Below are positions 58,804 through 64,000 of a DNA stretch of 64,000 nucleotides, in pieces. A program made the translations under genes and the position numbers. How positions within the stretch are numbered: position 1 is the stretch's first letter; every line of letters begins with the position of its first letter. Origin of the DNA: Solirubrobacteraceae bacterium (lineage in GTDB: Bacteria; Actinomycetota; Thermoleophilia; Solirubrobacterales; Solirubrobacteraceae); contig JAUJPF010000005.1 of the NCBI GenBank assembly GCA_030447275.1, positions 1 through 64,000 of the forward strand, given 5' to 3'. Under the pieces are notes generated by a model. It worked only from the letters and a program-made list of their open reading frames with translations, ran no database searches and was not told the origin of the DNA.

Positions 58804-60936
58804 ATGCTCCGCGCCCTCCTCGTCCTCGCCGCCCTGCTCGCCCTGCCCGCCGGCGCCTCCGCCCAGGCCCAGGCGCCGGCCGACGACCCGGCGCTGCCGC
58901 TCGTCTACGTCTTCGTGGTCGACGGCCTCGACGGCGACCGCGTCGACATGGGGCAGGCTCCGTTCCTGAGCCGGATGCTGCTCGGCCAGGAGGGCAACCG
59001 CGCCACGTACTACCAGGAGTCGCGCTCGATCATGGTGGCCGAGACGAACCCGAACCACGTGGCGATGGCGACGGGCGCGTTCGCCGACCGGTCGGGCATC
59101 CCGGGCAACGCGTTCGCCGTCCGCGACGAGGCCTCCAAGCGCGCGTGCGGCGGCGATCCGGCGGAGCCCGGCACGGTCGACGTCGACGGCGAGACCGGCA
59201 CGTGCATGGTCGCCGAGAGCTTCTTCACAGCGGCGAAGCGACTCGCCGGGCGTGACGTGACGACGGCGGGGATCTTCGGCAAGCCCAAGCTCGCCCGGAT
59301 CTTCGCGACCAGGCGCCTCGACCCGAACGGCTACGACGCCGACCACCTGTGGTCGCCGTGCGCCCCGAACGAGCCTGCCGACTACTGCGACTCCAGGGCC
59401 CCCGGGCGACCGAACGACGGCACCGCGGTCGCCGACAGCGACGTCATGGGCCACGTCCTCGAGACGGTCAACGACGGCGTCCAGGCCGACGGGACCATGA
59501 AGCGGCCGAACCTGACCTTCGTCAACCTCCCGTCGGTCGACTCGGCGGGTCACGGCTTCGGGACGGGCGCGGCCTACCAGGAGGCGATCGGCCTGGCCGA
59601 CGCGCAGCTCCAGCGCTTCGTCGCCAACCAGAAGCAGCGGGGGCTGTGGGAGCGCACGGTGATGCTCGTCGTCTCCGACCACAGCATGGACACGACGCTC
59701 CAGAAGAACTCGCTGCGCCTCGCGTTCAACGCCGGCGGGATCTCGGACTCGAACTTCATCGCCGTGCAGAACGGCAGCCTGGACATGATCTACCTCAGGG
59801 ACCGCAACCGGCCCGACCGCGACGAGATCCTCAAGAAGCTGCGCGCGATCGCCGCGGGCACGACCGGCGTCGACGAGGCCCTCTACCGGGCGCCCAACCC
59901 GGCCGACGGCGGGGCCGAGCACACGCTCGAGGCCAAGCACCCCGGCTGGCGGCTCGCGGGCGAGCGCACGGGCGACCTCGTCGTCACCCACGTCGAGGGC
60001 GGCGCGTTCAACGAGCCGAACCCGCTCGTCGGCAACCACGGCGGCCCGCAGACCAGCGACAACACGTTCGTCGTCATGTCCGGCGGCGGCCAGGTCCGCC
60101 AGCAGGCGCTGGCCGGCGAGGTCGGCCCGCGCTTCGACGACACGCTGCTCAACCCACGCCAGGCGCAGAACGTCGACGTCGCGCCGACCGTCATGGCGCT
60201 GTTCGGCCTGCCGGCGCCGGCCGACAGCGAGGGCCGCGTGCTGTTCGAGGCGTTCACGCAGGGCGCGCTGCCGGCACCCGGCACGCTGACCGGGCAGGAC
60301 GGGGGCGGCTCGCCGACCTGCACCGTCGCCCCCGCCATCCGCTCGGCTTCCGTCCGCGGCCGCGCCCGGCGCGTGCGGCTCGCGTTCACCGCCGACGCGC
60401 CGGTGCTCGTCGACGTCTTCCAGCAGAGCCGGGGCCGGCGCCTCGTGCGCGGACACCTCGTCGCGCGCTTCAAGGCGCGGCGCAGCGGCTTCACCTGGAA
60501 CGGCCGCGGCAACCGCCGGCGCGTCCGCGACGGCTTCCTCTACGCCCGCATGCGCGTCCGCACGGGCGACGGCCGGTTCGAGGTGCGGCGCTTCGCGCTG
60601 CGGCGCACCGGCGGGCGCTTCCGCGCTCGGCCCCGCTTCGAGCTGCCGCAGCGGTGCGCGCTGATCTCGCGCGCGCGCCTGTCGCGCTCGGTCGCCGACC
60701 GCCGCCGCGGGCTGACGATCAGCTTCGCGCTCGACCGCGACGCCGACGCGCGCGTGGTGGTCCGCCAGCGCGGCAAGACCGTCAACTCCTCCCCGCCCCG
60801 GCCGCGCAAGGCGGGCGTCACCTACCGCGTGCGGCTGGGCGGCAAGGGCGTCCGGTCCGGGAGCTTCGAGGTCCGGATCGTCGCCGGCAGCGGCAGCTCG
60901 CGCTCGACTGTCCGCCTGTACGGCTGGCGGCTCTAG
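58804..60936 (+). CDS. Secreted alkaline-phosphatase-superfamily phosphodiesterase (NPP-like)
   Basis: 710 residues with a signal peptide (residues 1-20). The catalytic core runs from VVDGLDGDRV (metal Asp 40) through nucleophile Thr 81 in AETNPNHVAMATG, SVDSAGHGFG (Asp and His near 246-250), VVSDHSMDTT (near 292) and NPLVGNHGGPQTS (His near 412), the arrangement of nucleotide pyrophosphatases and type I phosphodiesterases. After residue about 515 come two Arg-rich beta domains (VLVDVFQQSRGRRLVRGHLV, ...FALDRDADARVVVRQRGKTV) of FlgD/Ig-like type. It probably releases phosphate or nucleotides outside the cell. Its stop shares CTAG with the opposing gene. The whole gene reappears, eroded and inverted, at 61.75-64 kb. 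Confidence 0.9.
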   Translation: MLRALLVLAALLALPAGASAQAQAPADDPALPLVYVFVVDGLDGDRVDMGQAPFLSRMLLGQEGNRATYYQESRSIMVAETNPNHVAMATGAFADRSGIPGNAFAVRDEASKRACGGDPAEPGTVDVDGETGTCMVAESFFTAAKRLAGRDVTTAGIFGKPKLARIFATRRLDPNGYDADHLWSPCAPNEPADYCDSRAPGRPNDGTAVADSDVMGHVLETVNDGVQADGTMKRPNLTFVNLPSVDSAGHGFGTGAAYQEAIGLADAQLQRFVANQKQRGLWERTVMLVVSDHSMDTTLQKNSLRLAFNAGGISDSNFIAVQNGSLDMIYLRDRNRPDRDEILKKLRAIAAGTTGVDEALYRAPNPADGGAEHTLEAKHPGWRLAGERTGDLVVTHVEGGAFNEPNPLVGNHGGPQTSDNTFVVMSGGGQVRQQALAGEVGPRFDDTLLNPRQAQNVDVAPTVMALFGLPAPADSEGRVLFEAFTQGALPAPGTLTGQDGGGSPTCTVAPAIRSASVRGRARRVRLAFTADAPVLVDVFQQSRGRRLVRGHLVARFKARRSGFTWNGRGNRRRVRDGFLYARMRVRTGDGRFEVRRFALRRTGGRFRARPRFELPQRCALISRARLSRSVADRRRGLTISFALDRDADARVVVRQRGKTVNSSPPRPRKAGVTYRVRLGGKGVRSGSFEVRIVAGSGSSRSTVRLYGWRL

Positions 60937-61749
60937 AGCCGGCAGCCGCCGCCGAAGCCGCGCGCCATCGCCGCGGCGTCGTGGCGCAGCGCGGCGACGT
61001 ACGTCCCCTCCGGCCCGAGCGTGTCGGCGTAGAGGGGCTCCCCCACGCGCACGCCGGCGTCGCGGGCGACCGCCTGCTCGAGCCGCTGCTCGAGTGCGCT
61101 CTCGGGGAAGACGGTGCGGACGCCCTCGCGGCGGATCGTCGCGACCAGCTCGCGCACGTCGCGCGCCGACGGCCGCGCCGACGTCGAGCGGCCGGGGAGG
61201 ATCGAGCCGAGCACCTCGATCCCGTAGCGGTCGGCGAAGTGCCCGAACGAGTCGTGGTTCGTGACGAGCTTGCGGCGCTCGCGCGGGATCGAGCGCATGC
61301 ACCTCTCGATCGAGCGATGGAGGAGGCTCACCTCGCGGCCGTAGTCGGCGGTGCCGCGCCGGTACACGGCGTCGCCTGCGGGATCGGCCTCGCGGAACGT
61401 CTCCCAGACGATGCCCAGGGCACGGAACGTCATCAGCGGGTCCTGCCACCAGTGCGGGTCGTCGCCGCGCGCGCCGATCTTCTCGCCGACGACGACGACC
61501 TCGCCGTCGCCGCCCGCGCTCTCGACGACGTCGCCGAGCCAGTCGTCGATCTCGCCGCCCGAGCGCAGGACGACGTCGGCCTCCGCCAGCGCCGTGGCGT
61601 CGCTCGGGCGCGGCTCGTCGTCCTCGTCGTCGAGCTCGCCGACGACCAGCGTGTCGACCTTGGCGCGGTCGACGCCGACCAGGCGCGCGAAGTCGGCGAG
61701 CTGCGGCCTCGTCTCCACTATGAGAACGCGGCCGCAGCCATCGCAGCCT
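60933..61749 (-). CDS. Metal ABC transporter substrate-binding protein (ZnuA-like), N terminus missing
   Basis: Zinc/manganese-type cluster A-I binding protein of which about 270 residues remain. Recognisable are RPQLADFARLVGVDRAKVDTL, DEPRPSDATALAEADVVLRS, GGEIDDWLGDVVESAG, DDPHWWQDPLMTFRALGIVW with a metal His, RKLVTNHDSFGHFADRYGIEVLGSILP with another His, and VFPESALEQRLEQAVARDAG. The expected metal-binding HDYEPRP appears as DEDDEPRP, so that stretch may contain base errors. The lipoprotein signal is not there because sequence beyond 61749 reverses into the inverted copy. The stop shares CTAG with the phosphodiesterase gene. Confidence 0.8.
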
Positions 61750-64000
61750 GAGCGCGGGCGGCGACGGCGAGGTCGTCGTCGGCGAGAAGATCGGCGCGCG
61801 GCGACGACCCGCACTGGTGGCAGGACCTGCTGATCGCCCTGCTCCAGCCGGCGAGGACCCAGCAGGCGACGCCGCGTGGCGCGGCACCCGCCGACTACGG
61901 CCAGCAGGCGAGCTCCATCGCTCGATCGAGCATCCCGCGCGAGCCGCAGGTCACGAACCGACTCAAGCCTGGGCGACTTCGCCGATCAGTTGCTGATGCT
62001 GGACAGCCGGCAATACGCGCGATGCGCGCGAGCTGGTCGCGGTTCGCCGCGAAGGCATTGCATGAGCCTCGAGCAGCGCTGGCGGCATCGCCGGCATCGG
62101 CGTGGCCTTCGCCAACACGCTGCCGGACAAAGACGACGCCGTAGCGATGGCGCGCGGTTTCGGTGGTGCAGCTGCCGAGCCGCCAGCGTACAGGCGGGAT
62201 TGAGTCGAGCGCGATGCTGCCGCTGCCGGCGACGATCCGGACTCCACCGGACGTTTGCCGCACGCGGTGACGCTCAACGCGGCCGGGGCGGAGGAGCCGA
62301 CGGTTCCAGCCGCGCTGGCGGCGACACGCGCGTACCGGCGTCGGGTCGAGCGCGAGCTGATCGTCAGCCTGCGGCGGTAGTCGAGATCGGTGACAGTGCG
62401 CGCGCGAGATCAGCGCACCGCCGCGGCAGCTGATGGGCCGAGCGCGCCCGCCGGCGGTACGCGAAAGCGCCGCACGACCCAGCCAAAATTCGTGCGGACG
62501 CGCATGCGGGCGTAGCTGTCGTGGACGCGCCGGCAGCCGCCGCGGCCGCCGAATGCCGCCGGAGCGCGACGAGGTGTCCGCGCACGAGGCGCCGTCTCGG
62601 CTCTGCTGGAAGATCGACGAGCGCCGGCGCGTCGGCGGCGAGCCGCACGCGCCGGGCGCGGCCGTGACGGAGTCGAGCGGGAAGAGGGTCGCCCTCGTCT
62701 CCCGGTCAGCGCGGGTGCGCCCTGCGGAATCGCCTGAATACGCGGTCCTCGCCGGCTATGCCGGCAGCTGAACAGCGCCATGGCTGTCGGCGCGACGTGC
62801 CGCGCCTGGCGTGGGTTGAGCAGCGCGTGGCCGATCTTCGCCGGCAGCGTTCGCTGAGTTCCGGGTCGCCGCTTCGACATGATCAACGTGTTGTCGTTGG
62901 TCTATATTGCCGGTTGCCGACGAGCGGGTTCGTTCGTTACTACGCGGTGACGAAGGTCGCGCCCGCCGAGCCAGCCGGGGTGTTCGAGCGTGCCGGCCTG
63001 CTGCCGGGCTGCCGGGCGTCTGGTGAGGTCCGTCTATCGCGCCCGCGGCGATCAAGCGCGCAGCTGGTGATCTTCGTCGATAGTCGGGCCGGTTGTATCC
63101 CCGAGGTAGATCATCCAGATGTTGCCTTGCGACGATGAAGTGCCTGATCTCGAGATCCCGCCGAAGGTTGAACGCGAGGCGCAGCGAGTTCTGGAGCGTC
63201 ACATGTTAGGTAACGGAGACGACGAGCATCACCGCAGCGCTCCCACAGTTCCCCGCTGGTTGGCGATCTTGTGGAGCTGCGGCGTCGGCTGCCGCCCTGG
63301 AAAGGGTGCCCAAGTCCCGAAGTTGCGGACCCGCGATCGACGGGAGGTTGATCGTTGTCGTGGCCCAAGCATATCCAGCACGCCGTTGATCGTCTCGAGG
63401 ACGTGGCCCATGACGCCGCTTCACATCAGGCGTTGTCAGCCTGTACTCAGCGCACGGCGACCAGGTCGGTGTCGTAGTTCATCGCGAAGATCCGCGAAGG
63501 TTTCGCTTCGCCGTCGTTCAGAGCGCCCGGCGAGCCGTTCGCCGCCGCGGAAGAAGCCTTCGGCGACCATGCACGCAGCTGAAAATTGCCGTGTCGACGT
63601 CGCGGGTCTGCCCGGCCAGACGCGGTTGAGGTCTCGTCGCGACGGTGTTGCTCGGGATCGACTGTCGAATGCCCCACGCTCACGCGAAGGTTCGTCTCGC
63701 CACCATGACCGAGCGCGACTCCGGCAGCAATGCGCGGTTGTTCTCTACCCGGTTGGGAATGAGCGATGCGGTCGCCGTCGAGGCCGTCGACTAATGAGTT
63801 ACGGTCGAGCTGGTTGCCTGCTGCCGCTGGCAGGGCGAGAAGCGGCGAGATGCTGTTCAGATATCCGGTTCCTGGGCGGTCGCGGTTAATCACGCGACGC
63901 GGCGCGGCGTGGCATTGCCCAGTCCGCGTGAATTGACGCCTTCGCGCGATGGCGCGCCGGTGCGGCATGGGACAGGCGTTCGCGACGAGCCAAGAGCGCC
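61750..64000 (-). repeat. Right arm: eroded inverted copy of 58.64-61.52 kb, no real genes
   Basis: The first ~90 bases match almost perfectly apart from small deletions in dinucleotide and trinucleotide runs; further out the match is patchy, with many deletions, and 2,250 bases here cover about 2,880 bases of the left arm. Anchors include CGTCATGGGCCACGTCCTCG (minus strand near 63,400 and + strand 59,443), LLNPRQA...VAP and MALF near 62,800, and the phosphodiesterase end GGATCGTCGCCGGCAGCGGC near 62,220. Open frames in this stretch are chance frames and are not annotated. The copy continues to the window edge. Confidence 0.85.

Larger units (their letters stand above)
58640..61522 (+). repeat. 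Left arm of a large inverted repeat
   Basis: This arm is the intact copy. Reading from 61522 leftward on the minus strand reproduces, in order, the sequence that starts at 61750 on the + strand. Matches can be followed through the ZnuA-like gene, the whole phosphodiesterase gene and the intergenic stretch before it. The 227 bases from 61523 to 61749 form the unpaired loop. Confidence 0.85.

Noticed and set aside
61523-61749. Hairpin telomere of a linear chromosome
   Set aside because: The second arm is deletion-riddled rather than identical, and fidelity falls with distance from the fold, as expected for a read artefact; kept only as an alternative.
61876-63968. Several open frames of 100-256 codons on both strands
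   Set aside because: They lie in the eroded inverted copy of 58.6-61.5 kb and change frame every few tens of bases relative to the intact genes.
1-64000. tRNA, rRNA or riboswitch
   Set aside because: No T-loop or cloverleaf pattern, rRNA-like block or known aptamer core was noticed by eye; short ncRNAs cannot be excluded.

Overview
The window is chromosomal DNA of a very GC-rich actinobacterium. Gene content and style suggest the Thermoleophilia/Solirubrobacterales, an assignment by family resemblance only. The features behind it are GTG starts with 4-base GTGA overlaps, secreted enzymes with arginine-rich C-terminal tails, a deazaflavin-dependent reductase and a FliA/WhiG-type sigma factor. 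No rRNA, tRNA, CRISPR array, integrase, transposase or replication origin was seen.

Layout. 1-3.9 kb: patatin-like lipase (5' cut by the window edge), acyltransferase, trypsin-like protease and a lipoprotein. 3.9-10.2 kb: divergent uvrC and a RecQ helicase, then a hydrolase and a molybdopterin oxidoreductase. 10.2-21.6 kb: housekeeping and accessory genes mixed with damaged ones. The damaged genes are a frameshifted sigma factor, a frameshifted secreted protein, a truncated PadR regulator, an MMPL transporter relic next to a REP-like palindrome, and a frameshifted EamA transporter. A MocR-type regulator and greA follow. 21.7-33.5 kb: the most unusual region, where a 3,143-residue secreted tandem-95/beta-helix protein is followed on the same strand by three tail-collar proteins and an acetyltransferase, facing a small DUF6916-like gene. 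33.9-43.7 kb: FMN reductase, YceI, TetR, thioesterase, hydroxyacid-oxoacid transhydrogenase, acyltransferase, hydrolase, phosphoesterase, LLM oxidoreductase and a Uma2 nuclease. 43.7-46.4 kb: Tad-pilus-like operon ending in a TadG-VanY-transglycosylase fusion. 46.5-53.8 kb: phosphate region with pstSCAB-phoU, a DUF47 protein and three OmpR-type DNA-binding proteins, none with an intact receiver. 53.8-61.7 kb: a decayed propeller/phosphoesterase gene, ArsR, phosphoesterase, aquaporin, a secreted phosphodiesterase and a metal-binding lipoprotein cut off at its N terminus. 61.75-64.0 kb is not ordinary sequence: it is an eroded inverted copy of 58.64-61.52 kb.

How it works together. The clearest circuit is phosphate scavenging. 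The pstS promoter and the promoter of the upstream winged-helix gene share the same layout: three 11-base TTCAC-type units, then CGTAAC, then a start codon about 35 bases further on. The giant-protein cluster looks like a secretion or surface-display unit built around phage-tail-collar folds without any other phage genes. Seven convergent gene pairs or relics end on a shared CTAG in which both stop codons overlap.

Data quality. At least eleven genes carry probable one-base frameshifts, several in G or C runs, and the right end folds back on itself. Both point to an incompletely polished long-read assembly, so the calls of pseudogene here mean 'reading frame broken in this sequence' and not necessarily dead in the organism.
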